Shown here: piece after piece, positions 6,784 to 14,043 of the stretch
How positions within the stretch are numbered: the first letter of the stretch is position 1
Layout: each line of letters starts with the position of its first letter
Virus record (IMG/VR): IMGVR_UViG_3300006805_000097
Coordinates: 1 to 31,720 of that record
Strand: one strand, 5' to 3'
DNA: 31,720 bases
Source of the DNA: a virus
Made by a program: the position numbers and the translations under genes
The notes under the pieces: generated by a model
What the model was told of the DNA's origin: nothing
What the model saw: only the letters and a program-made list of their open reading frames with translations
Database searches by the model: none

Positions 6784-7092
6784 ATGAACACACTGGACCT
6801 CACGGACGCTGCAGCATTGCTTCACATGAGCGAAGACGCGCTCATGCGGAAAGCGCGCGCCGGGATCATTCCAGGGTGCAAGCCAGGACGGCAGTGGGTA
6901 TTTCTTGAGGTTGATCTTATCGAGTGGATGAGGTCACAATACAGCCAGACACCCAAGACAAGAGCACGGCAATGGTCCTCGAAAAAAGAGGGAATATCTG
7001 GCACATCGACATCCGGCATCAAGGACGTCGAATTAGGCGATCTACTCAAACGAGTAATAAAAAGCAGGCCCAGGAACTGCATGACCGCCTGA
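6784..7092 (+). CDS. Excisionase-like helix-turn-helix protein
   Basis: This is a 102-residue protein. Residues 5-50 match the HTH_17/MerR-like excisionase pattern (LTDAAALLHMSEDALMRKARAG, then GCKPGRQWVFLEVDLIEWM). In many proteobacterial prophages this gene overlaps the start of a tyrosine integrase, as here: the integrase ATG lies at 6972 in another frame. It probably binds near the attachment site to direct recombination. The C-terminal ~40 residues overlap the integrase frame and look low in structure. Confidence 0.7.
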   Translation: MNTLDLTDAAALLHMSEDALMRKARAGIIPGCKPGRQWVFLEVDLIEWMRSQYSQTPKTRARQWSSKKEGISGTSTSGIKDVELGDLLKRVIKSRPRNCMTA

Positions 7093-7100
7093 AGGCTGAG

Positions 7101-7169
7101 CTATGGCGCGAAGATCACCTCGGCGTGGTGCGTCCCCTGGGCCAAGTTGTAAATCTTCGCTTCGGTCAT
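7101..7169 (-). pseudogene. Truncated start of a late-strand gene
   Basis: A 22-codon frame starts at an ATG with a strong GGAGG site and is ATGA-coupled to the preceding gene, so it has the beginning of a genuine gene. It reads MTEAKIYNL and then AQGTHHAEV, the latter encoded by the 26-bp copy shared with the methyltransferase, and stops four codons later. The original product is unknown. The good start with an abrupt end suggests the gene was cut by the same event that cut the integrase. Confidence 0.55.
7117..7142 (-). repeat. 26-bp inverted repeat, copy at the integrase/late-operon junction
   Basis: This is the exact reverse complement of 6256-6281. On the + strand it coincides with the point where the integrase reading frame loses family resemblance. 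On the - strand it falls inside a 22-codon frame that ends soon after it. It is therefore placed exactly between two interrupted genes. Confidence 0.85.
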
Positions 7170-7498
7170 CGCACACCTCCAAAATAAACGTCAGCTATTG
7201 CCTGCTCTTTCGTGGCCCAGCGCCTTATCGACATCAGGCGGTAGTGCCTTACGATATAGTGGCCATTGAACGCAATCACGAAATCATCACGGGTCCAGCG
7301 CCTTCCTTTTGGCGGAACGTACTCAACCGTCCGCATCCAGCGCCACCCGGTGCGCTCTGCATAGCCAAAGTGGGGGATGTACCCGCGAAGGCTATGCGAT
7401 CGGCGGACCCATGCGTATTGCCGGCAGTGACCGACTGCCCAGAACCACATGGCGACCAGCCAGCAGTTGAGCATGACGCGATTGCTCACCTGGGCCAC
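7166..7498 (-). CDS. Hypothetical late protein
   Basis: This 110-residue basic, aromatic-rich protein overlaps the end of Rz. The N-terminus has a short hydrophobic run (MLNCWLVAMWFWAVG), possibly a membrane anchor. The C-terminal part (GWRWMRTVEYVPPKGRRWTRDDFVIAFNG) looks globular. The family is unknown. Its place after the spanins at the end of the lysis block suggests a late accessory function. Confidence 0.5.
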   Translation of the reverse strand: MAQVSNRVMLNCWLVAMWFWAVGHCRQYAWVRRSHSLRGYIPHFGYAERTGWRWMRTVEYVPPKGRRWTRDDFVIAFNGHYIVRHYRLMSIRRWATKEQAIADVYFGGVR

Positions 7499-7944
7499 GC
7501 ATCGATCAGGGTTTGTCGGTCGCTGGCGAGACTGTCAGCCGCTGCTGCCACTTCTCCAAGCTGAGCCGAGCACTCGCCGAATACGGAAAGGGTGGCATCG
7601 GCTGTGACACGGCAGGCATCGGCGGCAGCGCTGGGCAGCTCACGACGGAGGGCGGCGACGGTGTCGCGCAGGCCGAGAGCAGCCCGGTGAGCAGCGTCAT
7701 AGTCAGCGCGGATTTTCTTTTCACGTTCGGTTGCGGCATTTTGGGCCTCGCTCAGCTTGGTCATCAGGGATTGCTCTTTGGTACGGGCGGCCATATCGGC
7801 GACCAGGGCAGCCTGCAGGCGGATCGCCTTGTCGGCATCCCACTTGTCTTGAACCTGTTCGCGGCCGGTGACACAGCCGGCAACGAAGGTTGCGGCGAGG
7901 AAGGCGAGCACTGCGGCGATCCGGATCAGCGCCCCGGTCAGCAT
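7486..7944 (-). CDS. Rz: Rz-like inner-membrane spanin subunit
   Basis: This 152-residue protein has an N-terminal signal-anchor (LIRIAAVLAFLAATFVAGCV) and a long charged helical periplasmic domain (KIRADYDAAHRAALGLRD and similar), the standard i-spanin layout. With an o-spanin it joins inner and outer membranes and fuses them at the last step of lysis of Gram-negative hosts. The Rz1 gene is nested inside it in another frame. ATG 7944 was chosen because the anchor follows directly; the longer frame to 8175 overlaps the endolysin and is shadow. Confidence 0.85.
   Translation of the reverse strand: MLTGALIRIAAVLAFLAATFVAGCVTGREQVQDKWDADKAIRLQAALVADMAARTKEQSLMTKLSEAQNAATEREKKIRADYDAAHRAALGLRDTVAALRRELPSAAADACRVTADATLSVFGECSAQLGEVAAAADSLASDRQTLIDAWPR
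7506..7739 (-). CDS. Rz1: Rz1-like outer-membrane spanin lipoprotein, nested in Rz
   Basis: This 77-residue frame lies entirely inside Rz. It has a basic start, a hydrophobic stretch and a lipobox (LLSAC, acylated Cys24), followed by a short Pro-rich mature region (TPSPP, LPPMP, QPMPPFP). These are the defining features of Rz1 o-spanins, which sit in the outer membrane and bind the C-terminus of Rz. The fully embedded arrangement is known from lambda and relatives. ATG 7739 is the only ATG ahead of the basic N-terminal segment. Confidence 0.85.
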   Translation of the reverse strand: MPQPNVKRKSALTMTLLTGLLSACATPSPPSVVSCPALPPMPAVSQPMPPFPYSASARLSLEKWQQRLTVSPATDKP

Positions 7945-8486
7945 CCCAGCACCTTGCGCGCCCGCTCGAAGTAGGCCAGCCGGTCGGCGTAGCCGTTGAG
8001 GCCGCCGTTGATGATGCGGGTGATGGTTTGAAAGCTGCTCGGGCAATCGGCCGTGACGTTCAGGCCGCGAACCCACCAGAACCAGGCGGCCGAGCGTGCC
8101 GCATTGTTCGGCTCTTCGAGCAGCTCGGGTTCCGCAAGCAGGATGTCGCCATCGCCGAACAGCGCCTGGCTGCACTGCCGGTAATTGTGCTTGCCGGTTA
8201 TCTGGATCAGGCCGCGCCCCTTGAAGCGCTGCCCATCGCCTTCGGCTTCCGGCGTATTGCCGAGGCGGGCAGCCAGCCGGCCGGTGTCGTAGGCAGCACC
8301 GCTGGCCAGCTCGCGCGCATAGCGCAGTTCGGCAGACTCATGCGCCACCTGCGCCAGGAAGGCGGCGATCCGGCGCGGGGTATCGATGCCGAATTCCGTC
8401 ATCGCCTCGTTGAGCGCATCAATCCACAGCAGCGCCCGGCTTTTGGCATAAGGCATGATCTTGATGAGCTGGTCGGCGGTAATCAT
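7938..8486 (-). CDS. Endolysin, glycoside hydrolase family 19-like
   Basis: This 182-residue protein matches the chitinase-class (GH19) phage lysins. Features are FLAQVAHESAELRYARE with the catalytic Glu, the GRGLIQITGKHNYRQCS motif, and a C-terminal RIINGGLNGYADRLAYFERA. These enzymes cut the glycan strand of peptidoglycan. No signal peptide is seen, so release would depend on a holin. It starts at ATG 8486 in an ATGA overlap with the upstream membrane gene, and its stop overlaps Rz. The longer frame (to 8888) crosses the holin genes and is not the real start. Confidence 0.9.
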   Translation of the reverse strand: MITADQLIKIMPYAKSRALLWIDALNEAMTEFGIDTPRRIAAFLAQVAHESAELRYARELASGAAYDTGRLAARLGNTPEAEGDGQRFKGRGLIQITGKHNYRQCSQALFGDGDILLAEPELLEEPNNAARSAAWFWWVRGLNVTADCPSSFQTITRIINGGLNGYADRLAYFERARKVLGC

Positions 8487-8722
8487 GTTTTTCTCCGGTC
8501 GGTAATCGCCAGTACGGCCAGGGCTAGCAGCAGAAGCGGCCCGCCGATCTGTGCGGCATTGAGGGCGACGGCGATGGCGCCGGGCACGGCAACCGCCCAA
8601 AATAGTGCAATGCCAGCGAACTGCCCACGGCAGCCGGTGAAGTCCCGCACATCGAGGCAGGCAATCACGGACAAGGCCTTGTAGAGCACGATGGACATGG
8701 CGACGAGGTAGATCAGGCTCAT
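8483..8722 (-). CDS. Small membrane protein, holin candidate
   Basis: This 79-residue protein has two or three hydrophobic segments (MSLIYLVAMSIVLYKALSVIA; FAGIALFWAVAVPGAIAVAL; PLLLLALAVLAI) and a charged C-terminal tail (DRRKT). Its size and place immediately upstream of the endolysin, with ATGA overlaps on both sides, fit a holin or antiholin. Assignment is by position and topology only. Confidence 0.6.
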   Translation of the reverse strand: MSLIYLVAMSIVLYKALSVIACLDVRDFTGCRGQFAGIALFWAVAVPGAIAVALNAAQIGGPLLLLALAVLAITDRRKT

Positions 8723-9087
8723 TTATTGACACCTCCAACAATGGTCTGCAGACGGGCAATGGCAAGAGGAACGATGGTCGGGCAAGCCGCGCCGATGGCG
8801 ATAGCCATGAGCAGCCGTAGCGGGCTGCCCGTATTCGCCAGCGCGGCTTGGTCGGATGACAACCAGGCGACGGCCACCGGCGATCCATACCCGGCCATCA
8901 GGCTGGAAAGGCCAACGGCAGCGGCCGCCTTGATGCGGTTATCGACTGCCGGCATCCAGATCGAGACAAAGATGGCCGAGCACATGCCGAGCAATAGCGC
9001 GTCGATTTCCGCTCCGAATAGGCTGCCGGTAATGCCGATGCTGCCGCCGATGATGATGCCGGCCGTGGTTGAATGTGGTTCTGGCAT
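8719..9087 (-). CDS. Membrane protein, holin candidate
   Basis: This 122-residue hydrophobic protein has about four candidate membrane segments (AGIIIGGSIGITGSLFG; LLLGMCSAIFVSIWM; AAAVGLSSLMAGY; LRLLMAIAIGAACPTIVPLAI). It is the first gene of the lysis cassette and overlaps the next membrane gene as ATGA. The pair may act as holin and antiholin, or one may be a pinholin. The sequence does not decide which. Confidence 0.6.
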   Translation of the reverse strand: MPEPHSTTAGIIIGGSIGITGSLFGAEIDALLLGMCSAIFVSIWMPAVDNRIKAAAAVGLSSLMAGYGSPVAVAWLSSDQAALANTGSPLRLLMAIAIGAACPTIVPLAIARLQTIVGGVNK

Positions 9088-9099
9088 GTTTTCTCCCTA

Positions 9100-10581
9100 T
9101 CAAATCCAGCAGACTGGCGTTGTATCCCTGACGACCTGCCCGGTTACCGGGTGTTCGGTGCCGTAGATCGGGCCGGCGGAAAAGCTAGCCGCACTGATCG
9201 TCGAGGCGTCGCTACCGATGACACCGACAGCCTTGTGAAACAGGGTCTGGCGAGCCGAGGAATCGCCCCACACCTTGGGCTCCTGGGAGTACATGCCATA
9301 GACCTTGTTGGAATACCGCCAGCCCAGCGAATCCCCGTAGGTATTGTTATTGGCGTTCGGCCCCAGCACGCCGTAATGGGTCAATGAGCCGTAACTGGTG
9401 CCGACGATCATCTGCTCGGCCCCGGTGACAGTTGTTGATCCGCCCCCCAATGAATAAGTCGTACTGGATGTGACGGGGAAAACTGCGCCGTCTGGCGTTG
9501 TAAAGACCCCTGATGCCGTGGCAGAGATCGTCATCGAACGGGTATCGATGGCCGTCCCGTTGGCTTTCAGCTCGCAGGTAATCTGTACCTGCGAACTACT
9601 GCTGACCGTGTACTGATACAGATCCGGCAAGGGGACGGGAACCGCCGAGATGTCACCAGTCCCCGTGTAAAGCTCCCGGCAGTGCATGGTGATGACCTCA
9701 GTGGTGGCGCCTGAGTAGCGAGCACCGATAAGGTATTCGATAGTACTTGAGTCATTTTGTGATTCGCAAAATGAGCGCGTACCGGCCAGCATGCCGTCTG
9801 GCCAAAGGTTTCCGGCCACACTGATGTAGGTGATTGTATGGCTAGGATACGCGCCGGTGGCAGAGGCGATTTTCCAGTGTTGATCGATAACGGAAGTCGG
9901 TGCGGCGAGCGCTGTGCGATCAGTGATCTTGGTCAGGGTGGCTGTCGCCGCCGGCGGCGTCCCGCTTATCGACAGCTCGAATATACCCAACACACCGCGC
10001 TCGTATCCGGCGTCGTAGAGCGCAATCAGCGACTTTGCGCCGTCCGTTGAAACGTCCTCGAAATCGATCTTGGTCCGGTAGATGTCCGGTGTATAGGGCG
10101 TCGGGGTGGCACAGGTAGCGGTGAGCGTGGCCAGCGTCTGGGTGACGGGCGCTGCGGCCTCGTCAAAATCCCCGAAGCTGTGGAAGGTCACGTCGATAGT
10201 CAGTGTTCCGGTAGTGCCGGCAAAAGCATAATTCTTGACTGTGTCGACCTTCCACGGCGTGCCATCCGGGGCGATGTAAATAGGGCCGCCGAGGTCTCGG
10301 CCGTAGAGCCGCATCGTCGATCCGGACATAATTGCGTAATTGAGCCAGGTGCGGCCGGCGGCATTGTCGGCGGCGTCATTGCTGGTGGCAGCAACGCCCG
10401 GCTTTGCCAGCTTGTAGCTGGCGCCGTAGGGCTGATACAGGCTGCCATTCGGCGGCACGCCCGGGCAAGTAAATGCCGGCCCGGCGGGTGGTGTGACCTG
10501 GTTTGTCGCGGCACGCCACAGGCCATGCCAGGGATCGCCGAACTTGACGACCTCGTCGAGGAAAAACGATTCGCCGCTCAT
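9100..10581 (-). CDS. Tail-tip / receptor-binding structural protein, putative
   Basis: This 493-residue protein is rich in Thr, Ser, Gly and Ala with beta-strand-like periodicity, typical of tail fibre or tail-tip proteins. It is the last gene of the tail block before lysis, the usual place for a host-recognition protein. Runs such as SSSSQVQITCELKANGTAIDT and STTYSLGGGSTTV suggest beta-sandwich parts. No enzymatic signature was found. It is ATGA-coupled to the upstream small gene. Confidence 0.55.
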   Translation of the reverse strand: MSGESFFLDEVVKFGDPWHGLWRAATNQVTPPAGPAFTCPGVPPNGSLYQPYGASYKLAKPGVAATSNDAADNAAGRTWLNYAIMSGSTMRLYGRDLGGPIYIAPDGTPWKVDTVKNYAFAGTTGTLTIDVTFHSFGDFDEAAAPVTQTLATLTATCATPTPYTPDIYRTKIDFEDVSTDGAKSLIALYDAGYERGVLGIFELSISGTPPAATATLTKITDRTALAAPTSVIDQHWKIASATGAYPSHTITYISVAGNLWPDGMLAGTRSFCESQNDSSTIEYLIGARYSGATTEVITMHCRELYTGTGDISAVPVPLPDLYQYTVSSSSQVQITCELKANGTAIDTRSMTISATASGVFTTPDGAVFPVTSSTTYSLGGGSTTVTGAEQMIVGTSYGSLTHYGVLGPNANNNTYGDSLGWRYSNKVYGMYSQEPKVWGDSSARQTLFHKAVGVIGSDASTISAASFSAGPIYGTEHPVTGQVVRDTTPVCWI

Positions 10582-10901
10582 GGCGGACTCTTGAACTCGA
10601 TCTGCACGGGATCACCGTTGGCGTCGAGGAAATCCACCGTTTTGACGGGCTTTATTCGGAACGCGAGAATGCCGTCGGTACTGACCAGCACTTTCTCGGT
10701 GTGCCATGTACGGGCGGCATAGCTGGCCTCGACCAGCGGCGAGGCGATGCCACCACCGCTGGCTGGCTTGCCGTTGTTGTTGAGCGCGGCGGATTTCGCG
10801 GCGCCGGCTGTAGCCCGATTTTTCATGGGCTCGACGGGCTTGGCGGCGGCGCTGGCCTCTTCGGTCAGGCGGCGCAGTGCCTCGGTCAGGTCTTTGCTCA
10901 T
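10578..10901 (-). CDS. Small tail-module protein
   Basis: This 107-residue protein has a helical, Ala-rich N-terminus (LTEALRRLTEEASAAAKPVEP), a low-complexity middle (AALNNNGKPASGGG) and a C-terminal beta-like part with IKPVKTVDFLDANGDPVQIEF. The family was not recognised. It overlaps both neighbours by 4 bp within the tail-tip block, so a structural or assembly role is likely. Confidence 0.5.
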   Translation of the reverse strand: MSKDLTEALRRLTEEASAAAKPVEPMKNRATAGAAKSAALNNNGKPASGGGIASPLVEASYAARTWHTEKVLVSTDGILAFRIKPVKTVDFLDANGDPVQIEFKSPP

Positions 10902-11314
10902 GTCTCGATCAGCTCATTGGTGGTCAGGCCGAGGTCGTTGTAGACGCCGACGACATGCAGGCTATCGAGCACGCGCATGTGTATGGGGATAGCGTTGGCG
11001 ACCCCGCTCAACACCGTCGCCGGCAAAGCCAGTGCAGCGCCCGGTGTAGCCGACGACAGCCCCGCCGCCGACAGCGCCAGTCGCAGGGTGCTGGCTGGCA
11101 GTCCGGCAGCCGGAGCAGCATCGGTTGGAGAAACGGTAATGGCGGCAACGCCGGGCGAACTGTTGGCGCGGCATGTCTTGCCCGGCAGTGGGCTGCCGAA
11201 GTAGATAACCTTGTCGGCCGCAGCCGGGGCCAGATGGTCCTGCACGAATGCCAGGCGCGAACCCAGGCGGGTGGTCAGGGCTGGGTCGGCGTAGAAGCCG
11301 AAGCTCAGGGCCAT
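10898..11314 (-). CDS. Tail-module protein, hypothetical
   Basis: This 138-residue Ala-rich protein begins MALSFGFYADPALTT and has a central LPASTLRLALSAAGLSS region. The spacing to the upstream hub-like gene is 7 bases and it overlaps the next gene by 4. There are no motifs of an enzyme and no signal peptide. It may be a tail-tip accessory protein. Confidence 0.5.
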   Translation of the reverse strand: MALSFGFYADPALTTRLGSRLAFVQDHLAPAAADKVIYFGSPLPGKTCRANSSPGVAAITVSPTDAAPAAGLPASTLRLALSAAGLSSATPGAALALPATVLSGVANAIPIHMRVLDSLHVVGVYNDLGLTTNELIET

Positions 11315-11321
11315 GGCGACC

Positions 11322-13166
11322 TCAGAAAGTCACGGCCAGCGCGCCGCCGGCAATGGACCACGTTGCTGAAATGGTGCCGGCCTGCTCCAGGGCGTCGCGG
11401 TGGGTCTGATCGATGGCGGGCATGATCACGCGGAATTGCTCCTGGTAAGTGGGCGCGGTCGGGTCGTAGCTGTTGGCTGTCGGCAGCACGTTGCAAAGGA
11501 ATCCGATCAGCGTGTCAGGGTCGGGTGTGCGGGGCGTATCGGCCCGGCCACCAACGTGGTTTGCCAGGGCGACCGGCGTCGCGATGTGGGCAACAACCCC
11601 GGTCGGGGCCACGGCCGAAGCCGTGACGGCGGTGCTGCTGCCAATGCTCTCCGGCAGGGCCAGCACAAAGGATGTCTCGGCATCGGCACTGTCGAGATCA
11701 AGCATGTGCTCCAGATCCACGACCTGCCCCGTCGCACTGACGCCCTGCGCTGCAATGGCGAGCACGGCGCCGATTTCCCAGCGCGGATCGATCGGGCGGG
11801 CGAAAGACACGCTGCGATTGCGCAGCGCCCGGGCTACCTTGCGCACGACCTTGCCGACCATGTGCGTGGTGGCGGCATCGATGTCGGCATGCACGATGTC
11901 GGCCCAGTAATCGCCGCCACCGTTGGCGCCGGGGTGCGGCGGTAACAGACCCTCATAGCCGGTCGGCGGCACGGCCACAGTTGGTGCATTGCTGGCCCAG
12001 ATGCCAATATCCGCTTCGGCCGTTGGCGTGGTTTCCCACTCGCCGCCGTCAAACTCACTGCTCAGCGCCTCGTTGATGGTCTCGGTGCGCTCGGAGCCAC
12101 CGGGCAAGGTGATCGTGTAGGTGTAAGCGGTCTCGACGTTTTGATACCATCGGCGGTACAGCGTGCAGTTCACCGAGTCGGCCAGGAATGGAGCGTTTTC
12201 GTAGGAGACGATGTAGGTGATGGTGGCCGGTCCGACGATCACGGGATACGTGCCCGGCGTCGGCGAGACGACATTGATTTCGCCCTTTGCCTGCCAGCCT
12301 GAGACGCCGGACAGCGCCTGCTTGACAGCGGCTTTCGTGGCCCAGTTCACGCCGTGCACGACAAAATCGGTATAGGTCAGGCGCGACCAGGTCACGGCGC
12401 GCTCGATCTGGTGCAGGCGTGGGTGGCGGTGCTTGAGCGTGGCCGTGAAGGTACCCGGCAGATCGGCCGGCCAGGTTTGACTGATCGATACCGACTCGTC
12501 AAAGACATCGCCGACGCCGAAGCTGGCGGCAGGGGCGCCAATAGCCCATGGAATCGCGCGCCACAGGCCGGCGCTATCGATGGCAACCGCGCCAGCCATG
12601 CTATCGAGCAAGGTGGCGAAATATCCAATGGGGTCCGGGTCGGTCGCATCCCAGGCGTAGAGCTTGGGCGCCGGGAAAGCCAGGCCACCGAACAGCGCCT
12701 CAACCTCGGCCGCCGACTTGCAGGCAGCAATCCGGGCCTGATATCCGTCGCGGCAGGCGATCTCGACCGTGTGCGATGTCATCTCAACCGGGGCGCGCTC
12801 GACGGTGCCCGCAAAGAGCTGGTAATAAGCCAGGGCGCCCGCCCGCTCCAGAGTGACCCCGATGGTGATCGGCTGGCCGGCCAGCGTGAACAAATCGCTG
12901 GCCGCCACCGGCTGGTAAGACAGCGATGCAACGCGCGCCGAATCCTCGGCGGCGCTGATCTTGATCTGGCCCGACAAGCGCGCCGAGATATCCACCCCGC
13001 CAAGCACGACAACCGGCAGCCAGTGCAGCCCCCCCGGGGCCGTCAGAAAGACATCCGGATTGACGACGGCGACCTGAATGCCGAGCGTGGCATAGCCGAT
13101 TTCCGGTGCAGCAGATGCCGCCCCGGAATCAAACGACGCGTCGAAGGATGCGTCAAAAGCGCCCAT
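11322..13166 (-). CDS. Tail-tip / baseplate hub-like protein
   Basis: This 614-residue protein follows the minor tail genes. The N-terminus carries a short direct repeat (FDASFDASFD). Residues ~55-150 include LPVVVLGGVDISARLSGQIKI and TVEIACRDGYQARIAACKS, which resemble the T4 gp27-like / phage late control D hub fold often found at tail tips. The C-terminal half includes a beta-rich region and an ending resembling structural proteins. The role is inferred from position and weak similarity. It starts at the ATG of a TAATG overlap. Confidence 0.6.
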   Translation of the reverse strand: MGAFDASFDASFDSGAASAAPEIGYATLGIQVAVVNPDVFLTAPGGLHWLPVVVLGGVDISARLSGQIKISAAEDSARVASLSYQPVAASDLFTLAGQPITIGVTLERAGALAYYQLFAGTVERAPVEMTSHTVEIACRDGYQARIAACKSAAEVEALFGGLAFPAPKLYAWDATDPDPIGYFATLLDSMAGAVAIDSAGLWRAIPWAIGAPAASFGVGDVFDESVSISQTWPADLPGTFTATLKHRHPRLHQIERAVTWSRLTYTDFVVHGVNWATKAAVKQALSGVSGWQAKGEINVVSPTPGTYPVIVGPATITYIVSYENAPFLADSVNCTLYRRWYQNVETAYTYTITLPGGSERTETINEALSSEFDGGEWETTPTAEADIGIWASNAPTVAVPPTGYEGLLPPHPGANGGGDYWADIVHADIDAATTHMVGKVVRKVARALRNRSVSFARPIDPRWEIGAVLAIAAQGVSATGQVVDLEHMLDLDSADAETSFVLALPESIGSSTAVTASAVAPTGVVAHIATPVALANHVGGRADTPRTPDPDTLIGFLCNVLPTANSYDPTAPTYQEQFRVIMPAIDQTHRDALEQAGTISATWSIAGGALAVTF

Positions 13167-13606
13167 TATTCGACGTGGCCCATGACCAGGATTCGTACAG
13201 TCATGTTGCTGGTCGGGTTGGCCAGCGTGCCGCTGGTGTTGTAAAAATTAATCGAGACGCTGCCGTAATTGCTGCTGGCGAAGTAGGTCCATCCGGCCGG
13301 CAAGCCGGAAATGCTGACCGAGCCAATTTCTGTCACCACCATGCTGCCAGCACGCACGGCATAGGCACTGGTATCGACTGTGGCCTCCCATTGGCCGGTG
13401 CCCGTCCTTGCAAACTGACTCACCATCGGGCGAATCGTCGTGTGCGAGGTTACCGAGCCGCTGACCTGCCAATCGAATCCGATCACATTGACCGTAAACA
13501 GACTGCCCACCTCCAGCACATGCGGTTCATCCCAGTCCGCGCCGCCGACTTTGCCGGCATCGGTATTCGCTTCGCCGGATACTTTTTCATGCGTCAAAAT
13601 CATCAC
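13166..13606 (-). CDS. Minor tail protein, hypothetical
   Basis: This 146-residue beta-rich protein (TVNVIGFDWQVSGSVTSH; GSVSINFYNTSGT) lies between two tail-tip genes. Its start overlaps the upstream stop by 4 bp; ATG 13606 or the next codon could be used. I do not recognise the family, but composition and context fit a small virion protein of the tail tip. Confidence 0.5.
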   Translation of the reverse strand: MMILTHEKVSGEANTDAGKVGGADWDEPHVLEVGSLFTVNVIGFDWQVSGSVTSHTTIRPMVSQFARTGTGQWEATVDTSAYAVRAGSMVVTEIGSVSISGLPAGWTYFASSNYGSVSINFYNTSGTLANPTSNMTVRILVMGHVE

Positions 13607-14043
13607 GCTACCTCGCAGGTTAATTCCCAGGCCGGGGCATTGCTGCGGCCATGGCGCTGGCTGGGGGGTTCGGCGATCACGGTCATCTTGATGTAGACGT
13701 AACGCGTTGAAACGCCGGCCTGATCGATGACGGTGTGCTCGGCATACGGCGCTGCGCGGGCGACCCAGCCGGGCGGCAAGGATTCGCCAACCTGCAGGGC
13801 AACCGGCATTGGCAGCTCGATCTCGAATGGCTGGTCATAGTTGATGGCGTTGAGCGCAGCCGGAACCCAGCCACCGGCGGAAATCGCAATCCGCCACTTG
13901 CGCCAGTGCGTCAATTTGAAAGCGGCGCCATTACTCATGCGGCGCAGGGTTGAGCCACCGATCGGCTCGATGGTCTGCTCGTAATCGAGCCAGCCGATCG
14001 TGGAAAGCGTGACACCGGCAATGACAAGGGTCGGCAGACTCAT
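13603..14043 (-). CDS. Minor tail protein
   Basis: This 146-residue protein follows the tape measure gene and is coupled to it by ATGA. It starts MSLPTLVIAGVTLSTIGWLDYEQTIEPIGG, a pattern frequent in minor tail proteins occupying the lambda M/L position. The middle has GAAFKLTHWRKWRIAISAGGWVP. It likely helps build the distal tail. A gpM-like or Dit-like role is possible but not established. Confidence 0.55.
   Translation of the reverse strand: MSLPTLVIAGVTLSTIGWLDYEQTIEPIGGSTLRRMSNGAAFKLTHWRKWRIAISAGGWVPAALNAINYDQPFEIELPMPVALQVGESLPPGWVARAAPYAEHTVIDQAGVSTRYVYIKMTVIAEPPSQRHGRSNAPAWELTCEVA

Larger units (their letters stand above)
6972..7187 (+). pseudogene. Tyrosine integrase, truncated after the N-terminal arm-binding region
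   Basis: From ATG 6972 the frame gives MVLEKRGNIWHIDIRHQGRR, then a basic helix and QAQELHDRLKAELWREDHLG, the usual N-terminal arm-binding start of phage tyrosine integrases. After about 52 residues similarity stops at the 26-bp inverted repeat (7117-7142) and the frame ends at 7187. No core-binding or catalytic region (R...HxxR...Y) follows, whereas a full integrase has about 330-400 residues. The gene is therefore broken here, unless the inverted-repeat region joins unrelated DNA. An upstream GTG at 6924 would add 16 residues but lacks family resemblance. Confidence 0.75.

Noticed and set aside
7938-8888. A 316-codon endolysin with a long N-terminal extension
   Set aside because: The extension runs through both holin-candidate genes. 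ATG 8486 is ATGA-coupled and starts the conserved domain.
12354-13244. A 296-codon + strand frame opposite the hub-like gene
   Set aside because: Antisense shadow of a well-placed tail gene. It has an Arg/Gly-rich random-looking composition and no start signal.
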